A stretch of DNA of 64,000 nt from Massariosphaeria phaeospora (Eukaryota; Ascomycota; Dothideomycetes; Pleosporales): positions 496,001-560,000 of the forward strand of contig JAADJZ010000028.1 of NCBI GenBank assembly GCA_011032825.1, written 5' to 3'. The notes under the pieces were generated by a model, which made no database searches, was not told the DNA's origin, and saw only the letters and a program-made list of their open reading frames with translations. How positions within the stretch are numbered: the first letter of the stretch is position 1; the number at the start of each line of letters is the position of its first letter. Position numbers and translations under genes: made by a program. Below, piece after piece: positions 32,722-44,702 of this stretch.

Positions 32722-33767
32722 TTAACGTCCCACATTTCCAATCACTCCTTTCAACATGTCTGCCACAGTCTCCGATGCGTCTCCTTTGAAGAACCAATCT
32801 CCATCTTGTAGTCGTCCAGGCTCCTCATCACTCTCTTCCATGTTGAAAAAGGCCACTCTGGCACCAGCGTTGCGCGCAATCGGAATGTACATGGCCGCTG
32901 GAAGCACCACGGCACTTGTGCCGATGACAAGCATGAGATCAATGGGGCCACCTAATGTGAATTGGTATATCCGCTCAGTGAGTGAAAGAGGTGTCGCTTC
33001 GCCAAAGAAGACAACGTTGGGACGGAGGAGATTGTTGCACTTGGGACAGTGCGGGAGATCCGAACGAGCAACTTCCGGCAAGGCTACTTTTGCATCCGAA
33101 ATATCGATGTCTTGCGGAAGAGTCAGATGCTCATTCACGGGATATGTGACCTCGCTCTCGTAGTCGCATTTGTCTTTCTCGGCCTGATACTTGCTGCATT
33201 TGATCGAGAACAGCGTGCCATGCACCTGCGCAATGTGAGACTGTGGAAACGCCACTCTTTCGCAGAGGCCTATGTATATCAGCGGGTACTCTGGCATACG
33301 CAGAACACTCGAGGAGCACCATCAATGTTCTGATTCACTGCAAAGAAGCCTTCCTTCGCACTTGCCAGTTTCGCCAGAGCGAAATGCGCGGCATTCGGCT
33401 CCGCCTCTTGTGCGCCCATCATGCGCTGCGAAAAGAACCACCACACTTTGACCGGATCCTCGAAGAAGACCTGCGCATCGGAAAGGTCTTGTGGTTCATG
33501 GCCACGCCATAAGCGATCTGAGCCACGGAATGTTGCCAACCCTGACGCGACGGAAAGACCGGCGCCGAGAAGAGCGAAGATGCGCCTGGAGGCTTGGAGG
33601 TGCTGTGTGAAGGATGTGAAATCTTCGAGGGAGACGTTGAGGGATGGATCAGGCGTGGAGGTGCCTCGGAATTTACGTTTCTGTTGTTTGGCTTTGAGGG
33701 CGTCGAGTTTCTTGTCCGAAGACGTGGGTTTTCGGGAAGTTTTGGCGGTTCGGTCGATGGCGTCCAT
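32722..33767 (-). CDS. Sirtuin, class III-like (SIR2 family), 331 aa
   Basis: Two exons (33320-33767, 32722-33269) with a 50-nt phase-1 intron (GTGCTC...CATAG, GCTGAT branch). It shows NAD-binding GAGLSVASGLATFRG (residues 68-82), QNIDG (146-150), catalytic His in VHGT (about H166), and two Cys pairs for zinc (KCSKYQAEKDKC and CPKC). It also has the late NAD motifs NVVFFGE and GTSAVV. The arrangement resembles SIRT5-like class III enzymes, which remove acyl groups such as succinyl. The Tyr-x-x-Arg pair that binds the acidic acyl group there appears as Phe-x-x-Arg (F112-S-Q-R115), so acyl preference is uncertain. The basic N-terminus (KAKQQKRKFR) could be a nuclear signal. Confidence 0.9.
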
Positions 33768-34785
33768 GTTCAGTGGTTCTCTCTGATTTGCGTGACATGT
33801 GCGAGCCCTGAGTGTGAGAGGAATTCACGGTGTGACAATGCTGATGCGCGTGTGATAAGGTATTGACACAGATCAAAGTCTGTCGTTGCCTCGTGTACAG
33901 TCATCGACCAAACGCGCTAGCTGCTGGGCTAAGCCAGTTATGGATTAGCTGCGAGTGGCAGGGAAGTCGTAGCCGACCTCGACAACCTCAGAGGGAACTG
34001 ATTCCTTTGAGTCACCTCGACCGTCAATGACATCATCAGAATTGTTTGATTGAGTCAAACAGGATGGGACATCGGGAAATATCTGCTGGAAGTGGATCGC
34101 TTGTGGGCCGTCTTGGCATTGGTGCGGGCACCGTTACCGTTCTTTCCCCGCACATTCGATTTGGCCTTCCATCGTCAACGTGCATGTTCAGCCGCACAAG
34201 CAATCTTCACCGCCCAACTGCTCGTTCCAATCTGCGAACCAGGCGGAATGATCATCAAACCCACCGACGCATTCTGATCCTGCTTGAGAGTCTCCGCGTT
34301 CCCCCACACGGGACGTTAGCTATCTATCAGAGTTTTCACACCTATAAATTCAGCACCAACACCCAACGTCAACCGACTCGGACAGCGAAGCTAATACCCA
34401 GCAATGAAAACTTTCGTTCTCTGCAAGCGGCCTCTATGATCAGGGTAAAAATCGGTAGCTAAGAGAACACAATTGACTCGTCCGCCACATTTGTGAGTTT
34501 GTCAATTGCACGCTGGGTACCCAATCCATTGTGGCGAGTTACTCAGCCAACGCCCAATCCGTGTTCTCTAGAGTCATCGGGCATGGCCATCCGCTAGTAC
34601 CACGGTGCGTCACTAGTACGTTGTGAGTTGTCATGTGGGCCTCTACCCGCGATAAGAAACCTCGTCAATCCTCCAATTTTCTCATCTGTTTTCGGCTTTC
34701 CAGCCAGAGTGACGATAAATCTGCTACCCATCTTGATTCTTCGGCACACTTAAACGGTCACGGTAACATATTCACTCACCACGCC
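33768..34785. other. Intergenic region, divergent promoters
   Basis: About 1 kb between the sirtuin (reverse) and the sulfate permease (forward). Frames of up to 138 codons occur near 34.05-34.46 kb without motif or homology signal. An upstream in-frame ATG for the permease is at 34633. Confidence 0.5.
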
Positions 34786-37546
34786 ATGGGTGTCAAGAAG
34801 ACAGGAAACTTCATCCTCACCAAGGTTCTAGGCATAGATCTCGTCGGCACACACCAGAAAGATAGTGCGGAACTGCAGAAGCGTGCGAAAGAGACTTTGG
34901 GAAATGCCTACGTGGAGGATGACCCTTCTGTCAGTGAATGGCTCCACAGTTTGAGACCGACACGAAATGGTGCCAAGCGGTACCTCCGCGACCTGTTCCC
35001 CTTCCTCTCCTGGACGCGACGATACAACTTGCACTGGATGATGGGAGATGCAATTGCAGGTGCGTTCATCTTCGAATCTCTCCATCTGAAAAGAGCCTGC
35101 TTGGAATTGGTACACTTATCAAATTAGGAAAGTGAATGGGCTGGCCAAGAGCGCTGCACTAACGCTACTACGATCGCTCTCAGTACTATCAAATTAACAT
35201 TAACATAGGACTAACCGTCGGTCTTGTCGTTGTACCGCAAGCCATGGCTTATGCACTTCTTGCCCGGCTAACTCCAGAGTATGGATTGTATACATCCTTC
35301 ACCGGTGCTGTTCTCTATTGGTTGTTCGGGACCTCCAAAGACATAGTAATTGGCGTGAGTTCTACTCCATATGTTACCCTGCCTTTCTAACTTAACCTCA
35401 ACCAGACAACTGCCGTTGGATCGCTATTAGTCGGGAGTGTGATCAGCAAGGTTGAAGATGCGAGACCTGGCGTATATTCGCCCGTAGAAATTGCTCACAC
35501 TCTTTCTTTTCTTGCCGGTATTATAGTTCTCTTTCTTGGTCTTTTCCGACTAGGTTGGATCGTCGAGTTCATTCCATATGTCCCTATCAGTGCATTCGTC
35601 ACGTCCGCAAGCATTACCATCATGTTGACGCAAATACCTGTCGCACTCGGAATTAGAGGAGTCAATACGCGGGAGGCACCATATATGGTTCTAGCCAACA
35701 CAATGAAGGGCCTTCCCAGGGTCAAGCTTGATGCTGCGATTGGGCTGACTTCCATCGCTCTGCTATTTGCTATCAGGGACGGCTGTGTCCGGATGGAGGT
35801 TCGCCAGCCGGCAAAGAAACGCATGTGGTCGATGCTATCCTCTCTTCGATTAACATTCACCGTTTTGTTGTATACCCTCATCAGCTGGCTGGTACATCGA
35901 ACGGCTCCGGAAGGACACACCAAGTTCAGAATCGTTGGCAAAATTGAATCAGGCTAGTACCGCCTTTGTTCATGGTCTGGAACATCGTTGCTAACACACC
36001 TAGGGTTCAAACACGCCAGCATACCCACAATGGATACAGAGCTATTCACACTCGTAGCTGCTGAACTACCCGCGATCGTGATCATACTCATTGTAGAGCA
36101 CATTGCGATCGCTAAGTCGTTCGGCAGAACCTTTGGCTACACAGTCATCCCGTCACAGGAGATCCTCGCGCAGGGTGTAGCAAACATTCTAAGCCCCTTC
36201 ATGGGAGGTTATGTCTGTACAGGCTCGTTCGGTGCATCCGCAGTTCTTTCGAAGGCCGGCGTCCGCACCCCACTCGCCGGAGTGTTCAGTGCCATGGTCT
36301 TGGTGCTATCACTCTATGCACTGACCAAAGTGTTCTACTTTATCCCCAACGCAGCTCTAGCGGGTCTAATCATCCACGCCACATGCAACCTAGTCACCCC
36401 ACCAAAGGATCTGGTAAAATACTGGCAGCTATCCCCGTTTGAGCTACTCATATGGATAGTAGGTGTCGTCCTCGCTTTGTTCTTATCTCTCGAGACGTCG
36501 ATATATGCGACAATCGGCCTCTCCTTTGCTTCGTTGCTCCTTCGCATGGCTCGGACACCAGGACACCTCTCAGGCCGCGCAAGAGTTAGTAGGGTCGTTG
36601 ACAACAGTGCACCAACTGCACTCAGCTCCTCGTTGGCTACCACAAGCAGGGATGTGACTGAACGGCGTCGAGATGTGTATGTTGCGCTACAAGGTAAGAC
36701 GAGCCAAAACCCGAAAACAAAGGTGGAGCCGCCATATCCAGGAGTCTTCATCTATCGCTTCAGCGAGAACTTCAACTACCTCAACCAGGCACTTCATATG
36801 GACCATCTACTGTCTCATGTACTAGAACACACCCGACGCACCAAAACAGATGACGGCATTGCCGTCAAGGTAAGTCTACAGCTTCGCCTCAGTCTGCATT
36901 ACTAAAACCCAGCCAGGACCGACTCTGGAGCGACACCCCACCGCCAGCCAAACTCTCCGCCGAGACAGCATGCCTCCCCGTCCTCCGCGCCATCATCCTC
37001 GACTTCTCCGCCGTCAACAGCATCGACATCCAGACCATCCAAGGCCTCATCGACCTGCGCAACGGCCTCGACAAATACGCCACGCCCGCCATCGTCGAAT
37101 GGCACTTCGCCGGCGTCCACAACCGCTGGACGCGCCGCGCGCTCGCCATCTCCGGCTTCGGCTACCCGGCCACGGACAACGCCGACGCCATCGGAAACTG
37201 GTGTCCCGCCTACACGGTCTCCAGGTCCCTGGCCGGCGCCACCGCGGCCGACGAACGCCAGCGCGAGCAGCTGACTGGCGAAGTGCAGGCGAATGATGAA
37301 GAGAGGCGGGCGGGTCCGGAGGGCGCCACGGTGCTGAAGGGACAGGGAAGGAGGATTTCGAAGGAGGTGGATCGAACGGAGATCGCGGTGCGGGAGAGTG
37401 TGCAGGAGAAGCTGGAACCGATATTTGGGGTGGATAGGCCGTTCTTCCATGTTGATCTGGTGGATGCGGTGGATACTGCGGTACGCGACGCGAAGATGAG
37501 GGACGGGGCTGAGCGGGCGGAGAGTGAGATGGAAGGGGCAGAATGA
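34786..37546 (+). CDS. SulP-type sulfate permease, 820 aa
   Basis: Five exons: 34786-35059, 35209-35354, 35406-35952, 36004-36869 and 36917-37546. Introns 1, 2 and 4 are GT-AG (149, 51, 47 nt). Intron 3 (35953-36003) must be GC-AG (CAG/GCTAGT...CCTAG), because every GT donor nearby leads to a stop. The start is the ATG in CCATGGG; an in-frame ATG at 34633 would add 51 residues. The protein has the SulP signature region (GLTVGLVVVPQAMAYALLA, EYGLYTSF), some ten or more membrane helices, and a C-terminal STAS domain spanning the exon 4/5 joint (ILDFSAVNSIDIQTIQGL). It should bring sulfate into the cell by proton symport at the plasma membrane. Length matches fungal SulP transporters. Confidence 0.93.
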
Positions 37547-38496
37547 AACAGAAAGAATGCCGTTGGTGAGGATGCTATGCTGGGGGCTATCCAACCGGGT
37601 TGAAAATGAATGTGAAACATCGTCAAGATGAGCTTTTCTCCACTCAATTCCGCATACTTATCATCGAGGGGTATAATAGTAAGAACTACAACTTCCCAGA
37701 AGACTACAACTAAAAAAGTCTTAAAATTGGCGATTTAGGACTCTACTTGGCATACGCATGGCACTAATCTCCCATGCCCCATACAAAATCCACGTCTTCC
37801 ACCCCTTCATCCCAAATCCCGCACCTCGCTCCCTTCTATCGCGCAAGGCGTTCGTCTGCAAGACCATTTTCGTTTTATCATGCCTATTTCACTTATAAGA
37901 GGAATATGCAGATAAGGCTAGGCTTTCGTAAGTAAAGTAGATTAGAGGGTTAGAAACTGGGCGATGGGTTAGGTAGGGTAGAGGGGACGGAGCGAGCGTA
38001 GTCCGATTAGCAGGTTATCGCCAACCGTACTTTAAATCGCTGTCTCCCAAAACCGACGCATTGTACTTCAGCTTAGTTCTGTTCAGTCCAGCTTGCCCGG
38101 ATGAAGGTTCAAAACGAGCGGAGCTGCTACCACGCCACGAACGACGATGAAGAAACACCACGCAAGTTGCACGTAGATCCACGGAACCGTTCGGAAATGA
38201 GTTCCTTTGTTTAGTACAGATAGATGTATATAGCCTGTCCCGTGTCCCGTACACAAAGTGCAAAGAATCCGAAGGACAGCAGAAGGCGATGAACGGATCG
38301 TCCGGTCCTGTAGCTGCGATCACGAAGCCAGCAATCCAAACCATACGCGAAATGCGCGTCTCGTGCCATCCATTCACCCGTCGACATGATTTCATACGCG
38401 CCTCATTCGCTGAACGCGGAGCACCAAGCCAGCCGTGATGAAGTCTTTCATAACCGCCTCGACGCCGAACGAAAACAAAAGGGACGGGTAATCGTT
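37547..38496. other. Intergenic region between convergent ends
   Basis: 950 bp between the 3' ends of the permease and the Vps9 gene. The reverse frame of the Vps9 gene stays open into this region (to 38015) but this is downstream of the spliced stop. Nothing else supported. Confidence 0.55.
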
Positions 38497-41086
38497 TCAG
38501 GAGTTGCTGAGCGCTAGACATGCGTCCACGGCGAGGCCGACTCTGGTAAGTTGTCAGCGTGAATGGATTCCAATGTGTGGTGTTTAGCTTGAAGCGCTCC
38601 ACGGGTAGAACTGACCGTCCCTGCTTCTGTCGTACAACATCATCGATCACATCCCGATCCAACTGGGGAAACATGCCCTGCAGCGTCTCTACCACGACAT
38701 TGTGCTCTTGCCTCTGTATCCTACGCGCTTCTTCGGCTTCGGCTGATGCCTGCCTGGCTGCCGCATCTTCAGCGGAGAGTCGCTGCCGGTGCCGGTCTTC
38801 GTCTCCTGAGCGCCGTGGCTGCTTCTCGTTGAGTTGTGCGGATGGTGCGTTTCGACTATAGTCGGAGGATCGCCGGGCCGGTGGCTGGGGCGTGAGGCGA
38901 GGGGTGGTTGCGGGTTGCGACGACGAGGTCGTGGTTGTGTCATTGTCGGAGAAGATGCGACCGATTGTGCTGAGAGGCCGTTGGATTGTTCGTAGTAGGC
39001 CAGCGACTGCTGCGTTATCTTCTTCGGGCTCGACAACGTTCTGCCCATTTCGTAAGCTCGTTGAGCGTCGCGGCCCGGCTTGTTCTGCTTCGAGTGAGTT
39101 TCGCTGTGTGACTTCAGGCCGCGAGATAGCGGACTTTTCTGATAGATGGAGGTTGTGGGGAGAGGGCATGCGACGGTGTCCTGGAGTGATCGGAGGATTT
39201 GACTGGACTGCAAGTTGTGGAGCAGCCGATGACGCTTCCTGTGCTGCGGATGACTCTTCGGCATGCCGTTCTGCAATGGCCGAGACGGCTGCCTCGACAT
39301 TCTTCTCAAACTCTTCGTCGGTCACGGTAAGCGACGTTTTGTCGAGGCCCTCGACGAACTGAATTGCGCCCATGAGTGAGGAGATGTAGTAGCCTGCTTC
39401 ACCGCCGAGCTTGTCCTGGTTACGGAACCTTAAGATGTACTGGACGTTGGAGACGAGGTGATCGGGATTCGCTTGGAGGACGGTATATATCAGAAGGGGC
39501 ACGAATGCATCGGCCGACTGATCTGACGATGATGTTCGCAAGAACCCAAATATAACCTTACAGCAGTTCAGAACGCAGATAACTTTGTCTCTCGGTGCTC
39601 GGTAGCTCTTAATCTTGAGCAATTCTTGCTGAGCCAGATGCAAGAACTTTCTACCCTTATCGCTTACTGGCTTTATATCCAGGTGCTCTTCTTTGATCCA
39701 CTTGTAGATGCGGACTTTCTGTGCGAGAACCTCGTCGCGTTCAACATCTTCCTGGTGCTGGCCTCTCCTTCCGAGGCTTATCTGTTCTTGTCTCCGCCTG
39801 CTCTTGCTTGCAGGCTCTGGGGGAGGTATTGCCGGAGAAAAGGTTTGAGAATACAAGCGGTTCATGACAAGCTTCTCCATGCCTTCCCTTGCGTTATCAA
39901 ATTCGGCATCGGAAACTGTGCGCCAGACTTCGCATTGGGCCATCTTTTTGCTGATAAACTCCAGGAAGTCTCCGACAATTTTCACTTGCTCGTGCACCAT
40001 CCACTGCTTCTTCCCAAACTCGAGTAGGAATGAGCGAAGGAACTTGGCAACAGGGTCGGCCGTGCGATGGCGCAGCTGCTCTAGGAAGCGATGGAAATCG
40101 AACGGTAGATCGGGCTCGGGATCCGGTATTGGAGGTTGAGGCTTGTATTGTGAAGCATGCGCGCTCGGCGACATGGGTTCGTTTAACGACGTGTTCGTGC
40201 CTACGCGATACAGCGACGCCGTTCGCGGAGGAGTCTGCAGAGGCTGTTCTGCAGCAGCGCCTTCGCCCTCGCCCGGGACAGGAAGCGGCTTGTCGACAGG
40301 AACGAGGCTAGACCTGCGCGGCGGGTGTGAGACCGGCGACTCCAACGCGGGCGCTGCAAATTCTAGGCGGGGTGACATGATCTCATCGGCATCGGGCCCT
40401 TCATTGCCACGTTCGAATTGCTCCATTATACTCTGGATCTCAGTGCCCGATGCGTCTCCTGTCTCGGCCCCAGCCTCGTGACCAGAGGTATACGCAGCAG
40501 CGGCGTCATCCTCCAGGTCCTCCCTCCCGCTTGGTTTTCCTGGCGATATAGGCGAGGCGGCGCGGCTAGGGACATCGCTGGTAGACAGGTACTTCTCGTC
40601 TTTGGGGGGCGGGGGAGGCGGTGAAGGGGAGCGGACTGGCACTTTGCCGGCGGCGTTCGAGGAAGACGCTGGCGGAGGCGTGGACGACAGGTCGACATTT
40701 GCGGTTCTGCTTGTTATCTCATCCAAGGGTTCTGCCAAAGGTTGATTCTGCTTGTGCTGACTGCTGGAAGTGTGCTCTTGCTCTCCGTGCGCCCTCGGCG
40801 CCTTGTCTATCTGCTCCTCTGGGCGCTCTGTCTGCGACTCGCGTTTCTTCTGTTGCTCCACCCGAGCTAGTTGCCCCGCCTCGTCTCGGGGCTGAGCAGC
40901 CTGCCCCGCCTCGTGGCTCTTGTTCCCACTCGGGCGACCATCTGGGGATGAAGCCACGCCTTCCGTCGCGAGCACACCCGGGGGTATCTCCAGCGCGCCC
41001 AGCAGCCCAGCACCGTTTTCTAGCGTGTCGCTGCGAGGGGTATCCTGGACGTCATCGAGGTGCGCAGCCGCGTTCGGGGGAGACAT
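38497..41086 (-). CDS. Vps9-domain Rab5 guanine-nucleotide exchange factor with C-terminal CUE domain, about 838 aa
   Basis: Two exons (38616-41086, 38497-38542) with a 73-nt intron (38543-38615, GTCAGT...TACCAG). Without splicing the frame runs on to 38015; splicing instead completes a CUE domain (VVETLQGMFPQLDRDVIDDV ... GRVGLAVDACLALS) and stops at once. N-terminal 350 residues are acidic, Pro/Ser-rich and disordered. The middle (about 40.1 to 39.3 kb) holds the helical bundle FHRFLEQLRHRTADPVAKFL and the VPS9 core, including APRDKVICVLNCCKVIFGFL and SADAFVPLLIYTVLQANPDH. Vps9 proteins activate Rab5-type GTPases (Vps21) in endosome fusion, and the CUE binds ubiquitin. The frame is open to 41368, but the ATG at 41086 (MSPPNAA) leaves room for a shared promoter. 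Confidence 0.9.
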
Positions 41087-41390
41087 GGACCGTCGCCGGC
41101 GGGAGGATGGAGAGTACGGACGAGCTTGGAGCAGCCGGCTTCCATGCAACAGCGGAGATTTCGTAGAGCCGGTGAGAAGAGTTCGCGGGTGAGTGTCCTG
41201 GCAGGGCTGGGCTTGCGTTCGACGTGACCGCCACCGCCTACGCGTATGCCAAGCCATGCGGCGGCGTTTGGGAGCCGAAACCCCCGAGCCGCTAGTGCAG
41301 TTCTTCCTCAGTGTCAGCAGCCTCGCCTGGTGGCGTCGGTGCACCTCAACAACAACGAACACGCTCAATACCGTTCTACTTCACTCCGAT

Positions 41391-43167
41391 ATGTGCGGCA
41401 TCTTCTTCTCGCTTAGTCGGAAGGGCTACGTCCCTCCGGACCCGACCACGGCCCAGCGCCTGAAGAATCGTGGCCCCGATAGCTCTGGACAGCATCAGAC
41501 ACTAATCCCAGCAACTGCATATCGTCACCCAGAATCGACTCGGCTTCATGCTACCTTCTTTTCCACTGTGCTCTCACTCAGAGGCACCGCCCTCGTCGAG
41601 CAGCCCCTCAGAGATGATGCTTCAGGATCCATTCTATGCTGGAACGGTGAAGCCTGGTCTGTAGACCGCGAAGCCGTATCAGGCAACGACTCTCGCGTTA
41701 TTTTCGATTTGTTTCTACGCTCATGCGCAGCGAAATGGACCGACCAGAGGATCGATTCGATCGCTCGAACAATCCAGGTCATATCCGCCATCAGAGGGCC
41801 GTTCGCTTTCGTTTTCTACGATGCGATGAACCACCACCTCTATTACGCACGAGACTGCCTAGGCAGACGTTCACTCCTGCGCAAGTCTACGTCTGAACAT
41901 GAGCTAGTTCTATCTAGCGTGTGTGATAGTTCTGCTGGTAGTCGCTGGGGTGAGGTAGAAGCTGACGGGCTGTACGTACTTGACCTTCAAGCTGCCTCCT
42001 CCGGGGCATCCTTTGACGCTACCCATTTCCCTCATCGCCGTAGAGATGACAACGCGCCAAGTTCCTTGACATTAGTAGGTAAGTTTGCGAGTCCGGAAAA
42101 TTGACTGACTCCGTTAGACCCTGCCTTTTCCAGACATGAACAAGTCCGGTTCCGACAGCGGTGCGCCTCATATCCAGACCGAAATACTCAGTAAACTACG
42201 CGACTCACTTCAACAATCTCTTGCACTACGCGTTCATCACATCCGCGAAGCCACTGGACCAGGAGCGCCAGCCGCGAATCAAGACACTAAACTTGCCATT
42301 TTATTCTCCGGTGGCCTTGACTGTACAATATTAGCCCGCATGAGCCACGGTCTTCTGCCATTGGGCGAAACGATCGACCTTTTGAATGTCGCTTTCGAGA
42401 ACCCACGCATACATGCCAAGCTAGACGTTGGTACCTCACCTTACGACCTCTGTCCGGATCGCATCACGGCAAGATCCTCGCACGCGGAACTTGAGAGAGT
42501 ATGCCCTGGACGATGTTGGCGGCTGGTCGAGATAAACGTTCCATACACGGATACGGCAGCATCTCGGAGTGATGTAATGACGCTGATGCACCCGCACAAC
42601 ACTGAGATGGACCTTTCGATAGCATATGCCCTTTACTTTGCTTCAAGAGGCACTGGTATCGTTCGACATACGAATGGCCTCGAAGAAATATCTACAAAAC
42701 CTTATCAAAGTACAGCGCATGTATTACTATCCGGCCTCGGTGCTGATGAGCTCTTTGGAGGTTACCAACGACATGCTATTGCATTCTCGCGACAGGGCCA
42801 TTTGGGGATAGTTGGCGAACTCGAGCTGGATTTTAACCGGCTTGGAAAACGCAATCTGGGACGGGACGACCGCGTCATCAGTGACTCTGGAAAAGAGGTA
42901 CGCTTTCCATACCTTGACGAGAACTTTATCGCACTGGTGCTGGAGCTGCCTGTGTCGGCCAAATGTGACTTTGCGACTCCACAGATGGAAGGCTCAGACG
43001 ATCCCGCACGATTTCTGGAACCCGGAAAACGAGTTCTACGGCTACTTGCATGGGATTTAGGCATGAGAAACGTCGCTGCTGAGAAAAAGCGTGCAATCCA
43101 ATTCGGTGCCCGTACGGCTAAGATGGAGACTGGGAAGACAAAAGGCACTCACCTTTTGACATGCTAG
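41391..43167 (+). CDS. Asparagine-synthase-domain protein (ASNSD1-type), 573 aa
   Basis: Two exons (41391-42078, 42134-43167) with a 55-nt intron (GTAAGT...TTTCCAG). The start is fixed by the Ntn-hydrolase requirement for Cys2 (MCGIFF), although the frame is open upstream. The N-terminal glutaminase-2 domain shows MCGIFFSLS, LKNRGPDS and FVFYDA. The C-terminal synthetase-like domain has the PP-loop SGGLDCT, LLSGLGADELFGGYQRH and the region HLLTC at the end. ASNSD1-type proteins have both domains of asparagine synthetase B, but their substrate is not settled. The gene is divergent from the Vps9 gene across about 300 bp. Intact. Confidence 0.9.
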
Positions 43168-44183
43168 CTAAAGATGTAAGTCTCTGCAATCATTCCTACT
43201 GAAACTTGTGGCGATGATTAGAACCGGACTGGGGTAGGCAACCGGGCCGCTGCTTCGTGCCACTACTATCAACCCTACGCGTCGAGTACGGGTAGATAGA
43301 TATGCATGTTGTAAGCCCTGGGGGTCGCTGACCTTTACTAGTGTAAAAGGCAAGTCTGAGCCTTGTACAAGTCGTGAAAGCTAATTGACATGTGTTATCG
43401 CTGCTATACTGACCAATACTTCGATAGATACCACAAGACCGATCCAAGGTTCAATCCATTCATTAGAGCATTTCTATATCTCGCAAGAATCTTCTCCCAT
43501 TCTGCTCGCTATTGTGGAATCTCGACGACGCCTCAGCAGATAGACTCACGTTCGAAGTCTCTGCTGCGCGGACAGTACGGCGTATTCTTGAAGGATTCGC
43601 TGAGCGTCCGACGCCGCTGTAAATGCCGACTAAGTAGTAGTCAGTTGGCCCAGCTCATCGTCAATCTCAGTGCCTTCCAACCAAACCGCCCAGTCCACAG
43701 TCGGAAAGATAATGCGAGCGCCTGCCGTGGGTGCACGGCAGTGTCCGCTACGTGCAGCCTGCACACGTGGAAGCAGGACGCTGCTTCTGTATTGGGTCAA
43801 GAGCGGACTGCGACCGCGTCTCGATGCGCAATGTAGCCTTCGCTTCTGCATCCAACTGCAACAGCTCGGGGCGTCCCACACTGATTCGGAAGCGAAGTGG
43901 TTAACAATTTACTTTTTCTCAAAAACGCTAATGGCATACCGTTCTTTGTGGACGATGTCGAATCATTTCGTTTCGACGCCCGCCGGAGTAAACCCCGGCG
44001 CCCACAACACCAACACCAACAATAGAGTCTAAATGTGTGGGCTTGGTACCATCTCTTGCTCCCCACCAGGCTGCTCACGGAAACGTTTCGTCTTCCAAGA
44101 TATAAATCAGAACGGTAGAATCACACAAATCTGAGTCTTGCCGCTTCTTCGCCCCCTCCGCCCTTATCGTGCAATGCTCAATC
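43168..44183. other. Intergenic region
   Basis: About 1 kb between the asparagine-synthase-domain gene and the 3' end of small secreted protein A. Several frames of 80-150 codons on both strands, none with a recognisable domain. The transition to the accessory region starts here. Confidence 0.5.
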
Positions 44184-44702
44184 CTATTTCTTGCCTGGTG
44201 TATTTGGGTTCACAACAGAACCCCCTGGCTTGTATATCTCTATGTACTGCCCGGGCTCACTGGTTTGTGGATTTGTGCCTGGGTCGCATCTGAAGAAAAA
44301 CATGCAGTGAGTGGCACATTTGCCAGCATTAGCTCGCATCTGTATCGTCTTTCCTCGTGCTGAATTACATTGCAAAATGCCCGAGCTGCTGGCAAGGAAA
44401 TGGGTTCATAGTTGGCCAAACGTCGTATTTCCGGCTCAACGGTATTGCTGTTCCTGCCGCCGCAATGATGCACTCGCCTACGGAGTATACGCTTTCTAAT
44501 GGAAATAAGTACGGTGAATTCGAGATAGCAAGGTCTTGGACAATCTTACACAGTCCGGCTTGAGAAAATCAGTGGCGGATCTTTCGACAATGGAGCTAGA
44601 GGCTTCAATGTCTGGCTGGAGGAGTGGAGGAGTAACAAGAGCGACAGACGACGTAACGAAGAAGCTAGCCAATAGCGGAGCCTTCGTGAAATCAGCCCTC
44701 AT
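44184..44702 (-). CDS. Small secreted cysteine-rich protein A (paralogue of B), possibly decayed
   Basis: Exon 1 (44550-44702) has a signal peptide (MRADFTKAPLLASFFVTSSVALV) and ends VERSATDFLKPDC. Exon 2 (about 44369-44477) reads ECIIAAAGTAIPLSR to NPFPCQQLG. Exon 3 (about 44184-44339) reads GKCATHCMFFFRCDPGT to GQYIEIYKPGG. Cys layout and the EPGxYI ending match protein B at 45739-46257, as does the intron placement. With canonical GT-AG joints the three exons cannot all be kept in frame: one base appears to be missing at each splice junction. This is either an unpolished indel, an unusual splice, or a pseudogene. Six or more cysteines and small size suggest a secreted effector-like protein; function not assigned. 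Confidence 0.55.

Noticed and set aside
34046..34462. 138-codon forward frame upstream of the permease
   Set aside because: No domain or signal peptide; low-complexity basic composition; likely chance.
38015..38496. Continuation of the Vps9 frame to 38015
   Set aside because: Splicing the 73-nt intron completes the CUE domain and ends at 38497; the unspliced tail is basic, aromatic and unrelated to the family.
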